A stretch of DNA of 64,000 bases from Phoma sp. XZ068 (taxonomy: Eukaryota; Ascomycota; Dothideomycetes; Pleosporales; Didymellaceae): positions 1,054,001 to 1,118,000 of the forward strand of contig RBKR01000001.1 of the NCBI GenBank assembly GCA_004835665.1, in the 5' to 3' direction. Position numbers and translations under genes: made by a program. Below the pieces are notes generated by a model. It was not told the origin of the DNA. It worked only from the letters and a program-made list of their open reading frames with translations, and made no database searches. Below are positions 33,601-44,989 of this stretch, one piece after another (within the stretch, counting starts at the first letter, position 1; the number at the start of each line of letters is the position of its first letter).

Positions 33601-33802
33601 CAGATGCGAATTGGGATCGTAATTCGTGAATAGTCAATTGCAGCGTAAAGCTGCCCCTAAGGTGAACAAGAAACGTACAACCAACGTACGATACAAGTGA
33701 AGAAGTGAAGCTTATCCAGCGCGTGCTATGCGAGCTTTTCCCCAAGCCAAGATGATGCCTCCAACTGCCCCAGGAATCTCATCTCCGTGATGCGTAAATC
33801 GT
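30666..33802. other. Gene-poor interval, 3.1 kb
   Basis: No recognisable gene. The best open stretch is on the minus strand at about 31835-32128, with no ATG near its start and only weak codon bias. It could be a decayed gene or chance. The first 300 bp presumably include the SCD6 3' untranslated region. No repeat, transposase-like segment or RNA gene was identified. Confidence 0.45.
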
Positions 33803-34519
33803 TTAAGCGACATCGCAGCACCAGATATCGTCGGCGATAGCGCATCCGATCTTGGAGTAGTTGGGGGAGGTGAGGATCTCAGCGTGACCGGTCTGGCCCT
33901 GGTATGACCAGCCCTCGGACTGTGTGGCGCAGACACCGTCAAGACCGGGGAGAGTAGGGATCTCGCAAAGCCAGCCACCGACGAAAACGTGCTCGAAGCC
34001 GTCCACCTTACCGGGGGCGAGGACCTGGCCGAAAGAGCCGGGGTTTAGCTTGTGGACCATCTGGCCGTTGGAGGAGTCAACAGTGTCCTGGGCGTTGGAC
34101 TCGAGCTTGGAGTCCTTGGTGAGGGCCTTGAGGCCCAACTTGGCACGCCAGGTATCGACGGTGGCCATGTAATCGCCAGTAGTAGTGCCAGTAGGAGCAG
34201 GGGCGGCAGTGGTGGCCTCCTTAGTAGAGGAGGGAGCGGGAGCGGGGGCCTCGGAGTATTCAACAACGGGCGCGCTGGTAGGGGCCGCGGGTGCCTCCTC
34301 GTAGACGACAGTGGTCGTTGCCTCAGGAGCCTCCGAAACGGGAGCAGCAGGGGTGGGCTTAGCGGGCTGCTTCTGGCCGTCGGTGAAGTAGACGGTATGA
34401 ACGACAGTCTCGTAAACGACGTGAACGTTCTGGACCTCCTTGTACTGCTGGGGCCTGCTCCAGTTAGGGGCCGCGATGGCAGAGCCGGCAAGGGCGAGGA
34501 TGGCAGTGGTGGCGCGCAT
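33803..34519 (-). CDS. Secreted CAP/SCP (PR-1-like) domain protein
   Basis: Single-exon gene for 238 residues. It starts with a signal peptide (MRATTAILALAGSAIA, cleavage before APNW). About 80 residues of Ala/Pro/Thr/Ser-rich linker with repeated SEAPA/EEAPAAP-like units follow. The C-terminal domain has CAP-like landmarks: YMATVDTWRAKLGLKAL, GQMVHKL with a possible catalytic-position His, FEHVFVGGWLCEIP, and GHAEILTSPNYSKIGCA, which resembles the CAP signature. Fungal CAP proteins bind sterols or fatty acids outside the cell, or act as effectors; that is family knowledge. Cysteines near the C-terminus (VCATQ, IGCA, WCCDVA) suggest disulphides. The domain is somewhat short and divergent, so the family call is moderate. 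The start is the ATG that opens the signal peptide; longer upstream frames lack one. Confidence 0.72.
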   Translation of the reverse strand: MRATTAILALAGSAIAAPNWSRPQQYKEVQNVHVVYETVVHTVYFTDGQKQPAKPTPAAPVSEAPEATTTVVYEEAPAAPTSAPVVEYSEAPAPAPSSTKEATTAAPAPTGTTTGDYMATVDTWRAKLGLKALTKDSKLESNAQDTVDSSNGQMVHKLNPGSFGQVLAPGKVDGFEHVFVGGWLCEIPTLPGLDGVCATQSEGWSYQGQTGHAEILTSPNYSKIGCAIADDIWCCDVA

Positions 34520-37500
34520 TTTGATTGTAGTGGGTGAGGTTGGTAGTGAGAAGACTTGAGTAGACTGGTCGGTTTGACGAAAGTTGAGTGACTTGATTGA
34601 TTGACGAGTGAATGTGTTGCCGAATGGCGTAGAGAGTGTGATGTCAAAGAGTGACTGGAATGAGTGTATTCGTCGATAACCTGGAAGTCGCAGACCTGAA
34701 TCTCGATAGTTACAGCGAGAGGGGATCACATACTTTATACGCACATCGCACTAAGACCGTGCCGCGCTTGCGCGAGATGAATGCGAGCGCCACGGCCCCA
34801 GTCTCCGCAGATGCTCTGTGCCTGACCCTAACCACCTTAGCCGAAAACTGTAGCCCCACCGAGTCCGTGGTAGCCGGATTGGATCCTTTCATTTCAATTT
34901 CTGCGGCTTGACGTTCATTGTCGTCGGCCCTTGTTGTGCGCCTGACCAGGCTCTCTGTTTTGGAGTTACGCACTTTGTCTGATCGGACTGGCTGCCGCTG
35001 CTGTAACAACGGAATGTCTGACAAGTCCAGCGCGACAAGAGCATCGTGTTCTCCTGCATCTGTCGGCGCTTCCATGTGTTGCCTCGTTGACAAAGCCGGA
35101 CCTGACGGGCATCAGGGGTAATACTGGGCGATCATGGGCTTGCGCAGGGGTAAGTGCACAAAGTTCCTTCACAAAACACGCACTTCAGGAAGTCTAGACG
35201 AGGCGCTAACGCCGAGAAGGAAAGTCCTCTTGGATTTCCGTTTGTATCACTCGTTCATTGGTCGCTCTCACGGCTTTCGTCGCTCGGACAGGGATGTGTT
35301 TCATATTAAATACTAGCGTGCGACCTTATTCCGTTGATGACCGCTTGTGCAAACGCGCACAAACAGGCCGACTCAGCAAGTCTTGGTTTCAGCCTGGGTG
35401 TTCAACACCTGTGGCTCCCCGGGCTGGGCAGGTGGCGGAGATGATTCTCACGTCTGTGCGGAAATGTCGACGAAAGTTCGAGACTCAAGATCGAGCCTCT
35501 GGAGGTGGATCCACGATGGGATTAAACACGGGAAGATAGACACGATGAAACGTCGAGGCGTAAGAATTGGAGATCCCGTTGGTAACGTCGGCCGGGGAAG
35601 ATGGGAGATGTTTCGTGGCGGCCTGAGGTGGCAGTCTGCAGCCGCGGCATCGGAGTGAGAGGATGACAGCAAACACGAAACAACACAGCAGCGCGTCATG
35701 ACACTCCGCTGAGAGGGCCGTTGTGTCACCATCCATCTCCAAGCGGCAAGCCAACACGTGGTATGGCAGCTGTCGCTGACGGACAATCGCCCCGTGCTGT
35801 GCACCGGATTGCGGGTGTCGGCGTCCATGACCTGGCAACAGTGAAGTACGTCATCTCTCGACCTGTCATGCCCGGGATGCTGCTAATTAATATCTGGCCA
35901 TATTGAGGGGTTTTGCAAGGACACCACAGACGTTAATCTTGTCATCCGTTGTCGCACAAACTTGTTTATTCAGACCTCATCTCCTGCAAGATGAAGCGCC
36001 GGACTCTAGCTTCGCTTGAGGCAACAGGGCGATTCCATTCGAAATTCGAAATCTGCTCGATGCTCCTGATCATTTTCAAGTTGAAGTTGCACCACACGGG
36101 TGTTGCGTGTCAATCTCCCGGCCTCGGTAGAGCTGAGCCGTCTTCGGAAGACCTGCTGTCATGTCAGGTGTTGGGTCTGCAGCGTGTCCGGATTCTCAAT
36201 CACTGAACCTATCAGAATATTCCTTTACGTCGACTTTTCGTAGTGCATGCAGATGCATCCACAGATTCGCTAGGACACGCAGCCGCCGTGCGGCCGGTCC
36301 CACCGGGTGGTTGCCGCTCGGTCCCATCACTGGTTTTCAGTAAAGCCTCGTAGTCAAGTCTCGACTCACAAAGATCATCATGTTCCTGATCGTCCGTAAG
36401 TCGGGACGTGATAAGTGCGGAGGATAAGACTTCTATCGATTAGATAGGACCTGCAGTAGTGCCGCCTCAGGCCCGGTAACGCCTACCGATGATCTACGCT
36501 CAGCCCGTCAATGTTGGCCGTTTGTCAGAAAGCCTCCGGCCGGACCTGTTGGCTCCACCGCAGCCGTGATCGAAACCCAATGTGACTTTCTTGCTGCACG
36601 CAGAATCTTTACACATTGTGCTTTACGCGCGTCCATCCTGCATCATGACGACTTGTCACCGGAATTTAACCAGTGTTGGGAGGCTATGGTAGCGCATGCA
36701 TGTAGATGACTTGGATTTGGGCAATGTACGAATCGGCACTTTGAGGGTTTGCACGTCGCCGAAAGAGCCCCGTCGAATGACTTAAATGTGTTGAGGTCGC
36801 AGCACAACATTTGGCTGTTGAGACCTTGTACGTGGATTAGACGAAAGGCTAGATGCCCGTACTGCTCAGGTCGGTATGGAAGACAGATTCCAGGACACAA
36901 AAGCAACTGCAATCTCACCAACGACGTCAAGTGGCGTTATCCTTTGCATTCGATTTTGAACAAAACTTCTGCCTCGAATCGAGTCGGCGCCGCCGTGTGT
37001 ATGGGGACACTGGTGGTCACTACGCGCGCGTTAACAGGACGACATCCTTACCTTTTCACGTCAATTTTTTCCGTACTGGGCATACTGTTTCGTTGTCATG
37101 AGCTCGGCTGTGATCATAGGATACCAAAGTGGAGAAGGTGACGTTCTGCTTGAGGCCAGGCTCTCCAATGTGTCTGCTGTTCGATCTGCCTGCCTCCGGC
37201 AAGGCGTCTTGACAGTCTTCTTCAAGGCATCGTTCAGCATAACATCGGTATCAGCATACCTATTCCAATGTCGTCGCTACTCACATCAACTCGTTCGCCC
37301 TAACCTATTTTATGTTTGCGCTTTTGAGGTGTCGTGATGTGAGAGCTGTGGCTTCACAAGGCCAGCTCACTGAAACACGGACAGCATCGAAGCTCTCACC
37401 ACACCTTTGTTTCAAGACTACACACCAGCTCGCCCCTTTGGGAAATTGATTGACCCTTCCAAATCCAACTAGTGTCGTGGTGGTGTGTTCTACGAAAACT

Positions 37501-38446
37501 CGGGAGCCACGCTGATGTTCTGGATATGCAGGTCTTACCATCGGTGGGGCCCATGTTGCGTCAACGAAGCAGGTGCCGAGCCTCGAGGTCTACCACCAGA
37601 TACAGTAATGACTAAGGCCCACGTCCTTGCAGAGGTATACACATCAGGAAATGGGTTTGAGCAGTTCCGTTTCCCTGTTCAGGCTCTGTAACTGTGAGCA
37701 CCGTTGTTCGCAGCCTGTGCGTGCACCATGCGTTGCCTGCATTTCGAATTAAATATGTTACATTTTCCGATATGGCAGACTTCATATGTGAGATAATGAT
37801 TCGAATAACGGTGATTTTGCAGCTTTTGCCAGAGCCAATGCCAGCAAAGAGCAAGCAACAACGGCGACAGCTAAAGTATTTGCATATCCGTACAATTCCG
37901 ATAGCAAAGCCGTGTGGTTCGTAAACGCATGTAAGTTTCCACAGTAGCACAGCATTTCAAGCCCAGAGGTCCCCTTCTCATCTTGGAACCATAAGCGGAA
38001 CATCTTGCACATTTACTTGACCAACCAAGACCAAGATCACCTGTATGCACAGTGAGTCCTTAACACCACCATCAATAGCAATTCTGCACCCCCGGTCACG
38101 CAACACTTCTCTGGCTTTGTGCTTGCCTTACCATGTTGTTTTATTAATCTCTCGTCTAAGAATATACCAACGTGCGTCCATTGTCTTCCGGACTTGGTTA
38201 AAAGGGCAAGGGATGCCATTGTCCAGTAGCCACGACCGAGTCCAGTCTTCCAAGATTGCAAACGTTCTTTGTCTATTCACGTTTCGGCTTCGACACAGTC
38301 CTTTCTTTGGCTTCTTTTTGACACTCTTAACGTTGGTTTCAAGTAAACCGCGACTTCATTCATTACCCATCGATCACTACCTCTTGTGTCCATCTAAAAC
38401 ATTACAATTATCACACTCATTGAATCATTCTTTTCAAACATTCGCT
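34520..38446. other. Gene-poor interval, 3.9 kb
   Basis: The longest stretch without a recognisable gene. It holds the promoter of the CAP-like gene at the left and that of the Bys1-like gene at the right. Only short, non-conserved open frames occur on both strands. No transposon domain, tandem array or RNA gene was seen by eye. Confidence 0.45.
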
Positions 38447-39025
38447 ATGCTGTCTAAATCCATCCTCCTCGCCACCGTGCTGCAAGCCGGCATTGCAATT
38501 GCAACCGGCAATGCAATCGTCAGCAACCGCTGTCCCTATGACATCTGGCTATGGAGCGTCGGCGAAGGCTACTTATCGCCACCGATCCACATTTCAGCGC
38601 GCACAAAATATTCTGAGCCATTGCGCAGCGCATCCTCGCTGAAGATTAGCAAGACCAATAAGCTCCTTAACGGCAAACACACACAGTTCGAGTACAGTAT
38701 TACCGGCGGCAATATTTGGTACGACATCTCGTTCGTAGACTGCGCGAAGGGCGAGAGCGCAAGTGACTGCCCTGGCCATGAGAAGGGGCTAGCAATGGAT
38801 AGTCTAGAGCAGGCGTGTGGGAAGGCACATTGCGCTGCTGGAAGTTACTGTCCGACGCAATCCTACTACGTTGATACTCCGAAACAGAAGTTGGGTCTTG
38901 ATGAACCGGTGTTTGGTTGCTTCGGTAAGGGTACGGATATGGACCTGTACATGAAGGTATGCAGCGATGATGCTCCGTTGAAGAGGAGTATCGCTGGCAG
39001 GATGACTGTGGATGACTATGCCTAG
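38447..39025 (+). CDS. Bys1-family secreted protein
   Basis: Single-exon gene for 192 residues with a signal peptide (MLSKSILLATVLQAGIAIATG). The mature start NAIVSNRCPYDIWLWSVG is characteristic of the Bys1 family, named after a yeast-phase-specific protein of Blastomyces and related in fold to thaumatin-like proteins. Further family features are the basic SLKISKTNKLLNGKHTQFEY segment, GGNIWYDISFVDCAKG and a cysteine-rich C-terminal half (about ten Cys). A dibasic KR near the end could be a Kex2-type site. The exact role of the family is unknown; many members are induced in particular cell types or hosts. The start is the ATG that opens the signal peptide; the frame extends upstream but that part reads as leader sequence. 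It is convergent with the next gene, 168 bp away. Confidence 0.8.
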   Translation: MLSKSILLATVLQAGIAIATGNAIVSNRCPYDIWLWSVGEGYLSPPIHISARTKYSEPLRSASSLKISKTNKLLNGKHTQFEYSITGGNIWYDISFVDCAKGESASDCPGHEKGLAMDSLEQACGKAHCAAGSYCPTQSYYVDTPKQKLGLDEPVFGCFGKGTDMDLYMKVCSDDAPLKRSIAGRMTVDDYA

Positions 39026-39193
39026 ACGGCACCAGTATACTTTCTCCCCTTCCCTTGTGATTCGACCCTACACGCTCTGCGCCAGTGTACGTCTCTTTCA
39101 TAAAAAAAAATTATGCGTTACCGTACCCTTGAGGTCGTCTTCAGTCATAGGATTTTTATTTATCATTATTTGCGTTCGTTCCTCAGTTCCGGG

Positions 39194-40624
39194 TTACGTA
39201 GCCATAATGAATACTACCATGCCCATGGCGCCGAATGCAAAGGCTGCATCAACTTTTCTTGACTCCGATCCTGATCTCGTAGTTGTGGGATTCGCGCTTG
39301 CTGGATTGTTGTTTGCTCCTGTTCCTTGCGTGCCACTCGCCGAGTCTGTAATCATCTGTGTATCGGACCCAGCAGGCGCCAAAGTGGTCGTTTTGTCGCC
39401 AACGTAGAGCACTGTCTTTCCACCACCGACACTAATGGAGATAGGGGTGTCGCCGATGGTCACTGGCTGTCCAGGGGCTAGCGTCTGGCCTGCAAGGACG
39501 TATTTGGTGGTTCCGCCGATGATGGTAGTCATGATGTTCGGCTGTTCAACTGTAGCTGCGGCAACGACGTGCACTTCAGCGGTGGGCTTGGGGAGTGTTG
39601 TTGTCATATCGCCAGCGCTGAGTATGGTTGAGCCCGCTGCGTTGGTGGTGAGGCCAACTACAACGTTACCGATGGTGACTGGGGTGCCAATGCTAAGTGT
39701 GGACGACCCAATCGCGACCTGAAACTCAACTTCTTCAGTAGTCGTCAGCACTCCGTCCGGCAAGGTCACTGTTGGTCTCCGTGTAACAGCGATTGGCTGG
39801 ACCGTGATTCCACCCTGCGTTATGGCGGGCGGTGGTGGGAAGTCTGTGATGGTCTTACTAGGTATTGTCGTAACCTGCGGTTGATATTCATTTGGATTAT
39901 GTGGCACTGCTGTCTGATCTGTATGTGGATATTTCGTCCAGGGGTCATCCGACACTTCCACTGGCCTATACCTGGTGTTCTGAGGGGGATTTGGGTCTGG
40001 ATGACCTGTCTTGCCCCAGCCATCTGCAGAACTCTCAAAGTGCGCAATCTCCGAAGTGACGGTTCCCCAGTTCTTTGCAGAGCTTTCGGGATGCACAGTG
40101 GACGTTGTGTCCTCCCAACCTGTAGCAGAGCTCTCATCGTGCACGGTAGGCTTAGGCTCGGGTGCAGGCAAGGTGATGCTGAATTCAGGCAAGTCGATGG
40201 TGATTATGCTTTCGATGACAGTGCCAATATCTATTATTGAGGTTGAGCCCTTGGACCCAGGCCCCGCCGTGGTGGTTGATATTGGGACATCTAAGTCGGT
40301 TTGGGTAGCGTCGATGCGAACCTTGCTGTTTATGTCTTCAAAACCGCTCACGGTGCTTTCACCGTGGACTTTTGGTCTCCATGAAGATACACCAGTAGGA
40401 CTGGTAGTTACCACGAATGTCGAATGAATGTCAACGGCTGTGGCTTCCAGTGAATCCACCGTCGAATTGAGCTGTGCTGTGGCGTAACAGTCAGTGTCTA
40501 GCTTAACGGGCGGATACGGGAATAGTGCAACGGGCGCTCTCGTTTACGTACGATCATTTCGAATCGCAAAGGCCGAAGCAGAACCCACAACAGCCAGGAA
40601 GTGCAAGACGCGCGAAACGGCCAT
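39194..40624 (-). CDS. Ser/Thr-rich cell-surface protein, probable GPI anchor
   Basis: Two exons, 40552-40624 and 39194-40476, encode 451 residues. Exon 1 supplies the signal peptide (MAVSRVLHFLAVVGSASAFA), which is invisible without splicing the 75-bp intron. The body is Ser/Thr/Pro-rich. Four imperfect copies of an H-x-E-S-S-A-x-G-W unit occur at about residues 62, 137, 153 and 170. Two copies of a longer unit contain PVTIG...TTTL (GTPVTIGNVVV and GQPVTIGDTPI). The C-terminus has a small-residue stretch (SANPTTTRSGSE), then a short hydrophobic tail (AAFAFGAMGMVVFIMAT), the form of a GPI-attachment signal. Such proteins sit in the fungal wall or membrane and are heavily O-glycosylated. Specific function is unknown. 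Confidence 0.78.
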
Positions 40625-41552
40625 GTCGATTACCTAGGTGGCGAAGGGACAGCGTCCAAGAGGAGCAAAACAACACAAAACTGAGAAAGAATTGGCAATT
40701 GATAAAGCGAAAGACAAACCTGTGGCTGCAGTTCTAAGTTGCAATCTTATTCTTCAAGACTTGGCTCAGCCTTCCGGCGCAAAGGGCCTGATCTAGGTAG
40801 GGCTTCCGCGCACGGCCCTTTTTACGATGCATATCATGCACTCCTTCTAGGCGAAGGCGCGATAAAGCACATGAATGCTTGAAGAACGAATATCTCGAGA
40901 GACAGGCATTCAAAACGAAATCAAAATCATCCGTGGAAACGTGGGTTGGGCTCGTAAAACAACATCGTGCTTTGGAGGTCGGAAAAAATGTGCATCCTTC
41001 GACTTCTGAGTTTGGAAGGTCATACGCATCGCCGGTCAGGCCCCCTCGGCCTTGCTGACACGATATACTCCTCGCCTGTGAGGTTCTGGACGCAATATGG
41101 ATCCATGTCCGTATGGCGCTTTAACACAGATGTTAAGGTGGACGCCTTTGAGGTGGAGTGAAGCTGAAGCGAAGGGTTTGTATGTGGTTGAAGCTCCTCG
41201 TTCCCCGCATGCACGGACGTGACCACCTTCACAGGCGCAAACACCAACATCCATTATCACGACATCAGACATCAAGGATGGGCCGAAACTGAGGGATACT
41301 GGAAATTTGAGGGGAAAACCTATATGCTCTAACGTCCGGAATCGATTGTGTTTGTTGATAAATGTCCTTATGCTACCTTTGTAACTAGAGGAGCAGCTAG
41401 ACGAACTAATGAGACGGTCTAATTGTTCCCACGCATCTAGGAGCCGATCTAAAGGCGTCAACATCAAAACAATATCTTGCGGAGCCGTTGGGATGATTCA
41501 ATCCACTGTATTGACAAAAGCTCAGTGTCAGGCTTCTATCATCCGTGTTGCA
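40625..41552. other. Intergenic region between surface-protein gene and F-box gene
   Basis: About 930 bp with the presumed promoter of the surface-protein gene and the 3' end of the F-box gene. Open frames on both strands look like chance frames. Confidence 0.45.
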
Positions 41553-43244
41553 TTACCAAAGCTGCGCTTGCTTGTCACTCATAGCACCCGAATAATTAAT
41601 CAAAGCCGAAGTGTACCAACTACAACTCCCCTTCAGAAATCCTGGAACGTGTTGTTTCTCCAGTATTCTCAGTCCTATCAATCTACCTCTAGATCTTCTC
41701 CAATGGAACCTTGGTATTGTAGGCATAATGCATCCATCAGTCTGTGCGAACTGGAGTTGCAGTCCAGCCTTCTTGAAGAGTTCATCGTATATCTTCGCAG
41801 CCATCGGTCTTACATCGTCGTAGGGAATCAAGTTGCCCCATGACGATCTTGCAAAACGACAGAAATTGAGACGAATGTTAGTGAGCTTAGGAAATTCACC
41901 CTGGTGCTTGAGATCAGCAAGGATTTTCATAGCGGCTGGTACCTCATCTGAAGGATGAACGTAGCGAAGGACCAGAATCGACAAGGTGCTTGGGATACGC
42001 TGACGTAGGACTTTGACGATGCTGCACGGGTCGCTCATCGCTTTTACGTCCAGAAACCCGTGCCCATATGGCATTTCCAGAAACCCGAATTTGCTGTACT
42101 TCGAAAGTCGGGGTGATTTGCTCGGATGTGTTGAGTAGAGAGTGAGATCTTGTAGAGATTGCTGCGAGTCTTCAAGGCAGTCGACGATAAGGTCTTCCGA
42201 GAATTTATCGTTTCGGCTCTCTGCAAGACTGCCAACGGCAGGTATGTACCGATGGGTAAGCTTTTGCCCAGACAGCATGGCTCGAAGCATTTGGCAGTCG
42301 ACTTGAGAGTCTATAGCAGAGAAGTCCTGGAGCTTCTGGTTGGACATCATGCTCCTTGCCTGCCGTGGTGTCTCAACGATGAAATGAGCTAGGTGTAGGC
42401 GCTCAAGGTTGGGGACCAACTCCAGAAAGCTCATGGTTGTAGTATGTACTGAATCTCTACGGGAAGTCAGATGGCCACAGAGATCCAACTCACGAAGAGC
42501 TCGCAGAGCGGTACCAGATTTTCCGAGGAAATGGTACCAATCGAGAATTGGGTAAGTCGACATACCGTCAATGCAGAGCAATGTCAGATTGGGGAGAAGA
42601 GCAAGCATCAAGACTACTTGAGCGTCCTCTACGCCATGCCTTAAAAGCCGCACAAAGTCCTCGTCGTTCTTCAGTGTGGAGCCGACGACCACAGTTCTTT
42701 TCGGCGGAGGGACGTAAGGACTATCGTTTTGTGGTGTGAGACCGATCCTCACGGCTGTCTCCTCGAAGAGCTTGAGTGCTTTCCTTTGAGTAGTTGTTGG
42801 CCCGTTGACTGACACGAATACGGGCCCAGTTCGCCTTGAGCGCATCCTGTCGTCTTCCCTGGACGTGATGACACCCAACCAGGGAGCTCCGGTCGCAACT
42901 TCGAACTCAGATCGCCAGCCTCGAATGTTCAAAACCTTAACCATAGCTGCAAGGTCAGGACACTCACAGATAGTGCGCAAAAATAAGTGGTGTGGTGCCT
43001 TGGAAGGTGCATCGCGGTTGGTGTAAGCAGCATACAAAGCTTCAGAAGCGGAGGCCTTCGTTGCCTTACAAGTCAAGGCAAGCGCGCAGTGGGATGACTG
43101 ATCGAGAAACTCCATGATTGCGTCCAATAGCTCGGTTGGAAGGTATATGAACCCAAGAAGTTCCGGCTGCTGTACCGCCAAAGCTGTGTCATGAGCCGAG
43201 TCCATGTTGTGACCGGCTCCAGCCCCTGGCTCTGGCTTCGCCAT
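41553..43244 (-). CDS. F-box protein with leucine-rich C-terminal region
   Basis: Frame for 563 residues from the ATG at 43244 (MAKPEPGAG). The F-box lies at about residues 30-66: IYLPTELLDAIMEFLDQSSH followed by ALALTCKATK. The rest has irregular Leu-rich segments such as LALLPNLTLLCIDG, ALRELDLCGHL and LELVPNLERLHLAHF, typical of fungal F-box/LRR proteins that present substrates to SCF ubiquitin ligase. An alternative start exists. An ATG at 43324 opens a 23-nt exon, and a 50-bp intron with GTAAGT and TTTCAG borders joins it in phase, adding nine residues (MEAHITSAL plus the internal start Met context). Either the intron is in the leader or the protein starts there. Substrate is unknown. 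Confidence 0.78.
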   Translation of the reverse strand: MAKPEPGAGAGHNMDSAHDTALAVQQPELLGFIYLPTELLDAIMEFLDQSSHCALALTCKATKASASEALYAAYTNRDAPSKAPHHLFLRTICECPDLAAMVKVLNIRGWRSEFEVATGAPWLGVITSREDDRMRSRRTGPVFVSVNGPTTTQRKALKLFEETAVRIGLTPQNDSPYVPPPKRTVVVGSTLKNDEDFVRLLRHGVEDAQVVLMLALLPNLTLLCIDGMSTYPILDWYHFLGKSGTALRALRELDLCGHLTSRRDSVHTTTMSFLELVPNLERLHLAHFIVETPRQARSMMSNQKLQDFSAIDSQVDCQMLRAMLSGQKLTHRYIPAVGSLAESRNDKFSEDLIVDCLEDSQQSLQDLTLYSTHPSKSPRLSKYSKFGFLEMPYGHGFLDVKAMSDPCSIVKVLRQRIPSTLSILVLRYVHPSDEVPAAMKILADLKHQGEFPKLTNIRLNFCRFARSSWGNLIPYDDVRPMAAKIYDELFKKAGLQLQFAQTDGCIMPTIPRFHWRRSRGRLIGLRILEKQHVPGFLKGSCSWYTSALINYSGAMSDKQAQLW

Positions 43245-43970
43245 GATCAGGCTGAAATCGAATGAGTGAATGATAGTGCAGTACAAAAGGCGAGAACTTA
43301 CGCAGACGTGATATGTGCCTCCATGGTTGTGAGTACTTCCAGCGTTATGTGCAAAAGGGAAGCTGCAGGTGGGCAAACGATTGGCAAACGGCGGGGAAGA
43401 AGCGCTTTGTACTTTCCCTGGTAATAGAACCATCTAGATTGCGGTCTCTAGCAATCAGATTCTGTGTTAATGGGAGCTATTAGGCAGCGCTTGCAAACGC
43501 TTCGTCCTTCACCTAGGGCAGAGAAGAACCCTCGTGAGATCCAATGGCCACCAGTGCTCGGCTTGCGACCCACTCAAAGGTTGGATTGTTGCATATGCGG
43601 TCTGAATACACATATGGTGCCAAGAATTCGCAGGGCTGTACTGATTGCCAGATCCCCGAGCGTGTGAGCGGAAGAAACCATGTCGTGGTGCGATGTACTC
43701 TGAGAAGAACTTGGAGCTGTGATCCGAAAAAAAAAATACAATAGGACACTAACAACTGTGATTGACTGCTCGTGCATGCTGAAAGCGAACGCTTAAAAAT
43801 TGATATATAGTAAAACAATGCGGAACGCTATACAAATGCCATCATTCCATAGACTGGACTCGGCTCATCTCTGCGCCATCAATGCTACGCCAAACACCTA
43901 CGCAATGCAATGCTGAACCTGAATCCCAACATATCAACATATCAACATAATACTATGGCCAGCTAGCCCA
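43245..43970. other. Intergenic region between F-box gene and LicD gene
   Basis: About 700 bp, of which the first 80 bp may include the optional 5' exon and intron of the F-box gene. The remainder includes the LicD gene's 3' flank. Nothing else was recognised. Confidence 0.45.
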
Positions 43971-44989
43971 CTATGCCATCTGTGCCGGCTCGATCGTATT
44001 TCTCTTGTCCTCCTCTATCTTCCTTCTTTCCTCTTCTTCCTTCGTCTTCCTCTCCTCTTCTTCTTGCCTCAACGTCTCCTCTGTCTTCTCCCATACCTTA
44101 GCGTTGGGGTTCCACTCATGCCCATTAAACTGAGTGTTCACCAACGCGGTCTCCTTGTACTCATCTGTCAAAATCTTGTCATAGCTATACGGCACCTTCG
44201 CCATAACGCCCTCGAACATTGTTTCGCGCATAGGATACAGCTCGTCGGTACGATAGCGGTGGTAGTTCTTGCAGCTCCAGATTCCCGGCTGGGTGTCCGG
44301 ATGTGTCTCCGAAAGACCAGTGATGTCGATGAAAAGGCCGTTGCGCACGTCAATCCAACGCGCATCAATGATATTCATGCCGTTGCCACGCTCACGTTGC
44401 CAGATCCAAGGGTTGACGTCGAGGAGATAGGTTCGTTTAACTTGTTCGTCATCGGAGGTGTAAGAGTAGTTCGTCTGGTTGTAGGCTTCGCCAAGGTGGT
44501 GGAGGGTTGCGCCGCTGACTTGAGTATCAAGGTCAAAGTCCCAGGGGAGTCGCTGCAACAATAAGTAAAGATAGGGCGAGGGATGAGAAGGTCAACATAC
44601 CTGGCCGTTCCACCACCATCCTAGTAATGTCCCGTGGGCAATCCATGTGTCGAGATCGTTGGCACGGAAAAAGTCTAGGTATGCGCGCACCATGTGTTTT
44701 TGTGTGTCTCGTCGCTCTTCATCTGAAACGATGCCATGGAAGTAGCGCTTGTCATAGTGGCCGAGCGTCATATCGCCTCTATAAGGCATCAGTAACCTGG
44801 CCGATGATTACACGGAGCTGAAGTCACCTACCCGGGCTCATGAAAGTATTTGCCGTCCCCGTCATCTCTTTTTACGATTTCGATTTCCGAGTCTTCGGGT
44901 GTATTGGCTGTACCGTCAAGCTTGGATGTCGGTGCTGCTATCGAGCTTGCGATAATTGTCGCCACGACTGTGCATATCGATAACCTCAT
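43971..44989 (-). CDS. LicD-family (Mnn4-type) protein
   Basis: Three exons, 44832-44989, 44601-44778 and 43971-44552, encode 305 residues. A signal peptide or anchor (MRLSICTVVATIIASSIAA) is followed by KYFHEPG and GHYDKRYF. The LicD core then follows: WIAHGTLLGWWWNGQ and PWDFDLDTQVS, whose Asp residues match the metal-binding DxD-like motif of the family. LicD proteins handle phosphocholine or, in the yeast Mnn4 branch, mannosyl-phosphate transfer to glycans in the Golgi. The C-terminal tail is a Lys/Glu-rich run (EEEERKTKEEEERRK), echoing the KKKKEEEE tail of yeast Mnn4. All splice junctions are in phase and restore conserved residues. The exact enzymatic activity is inferred. It could act as a regulator, not a catalyst, as suggested for Mnn4. 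Confidence 0.85.

Noticed and set aside
38045..38446. Upstream extension of the Bys1-like frame
   Set aside because: The extension would bury a clear signal peptide inside the protein and has no conserved character; it is treated as leader and promoter.
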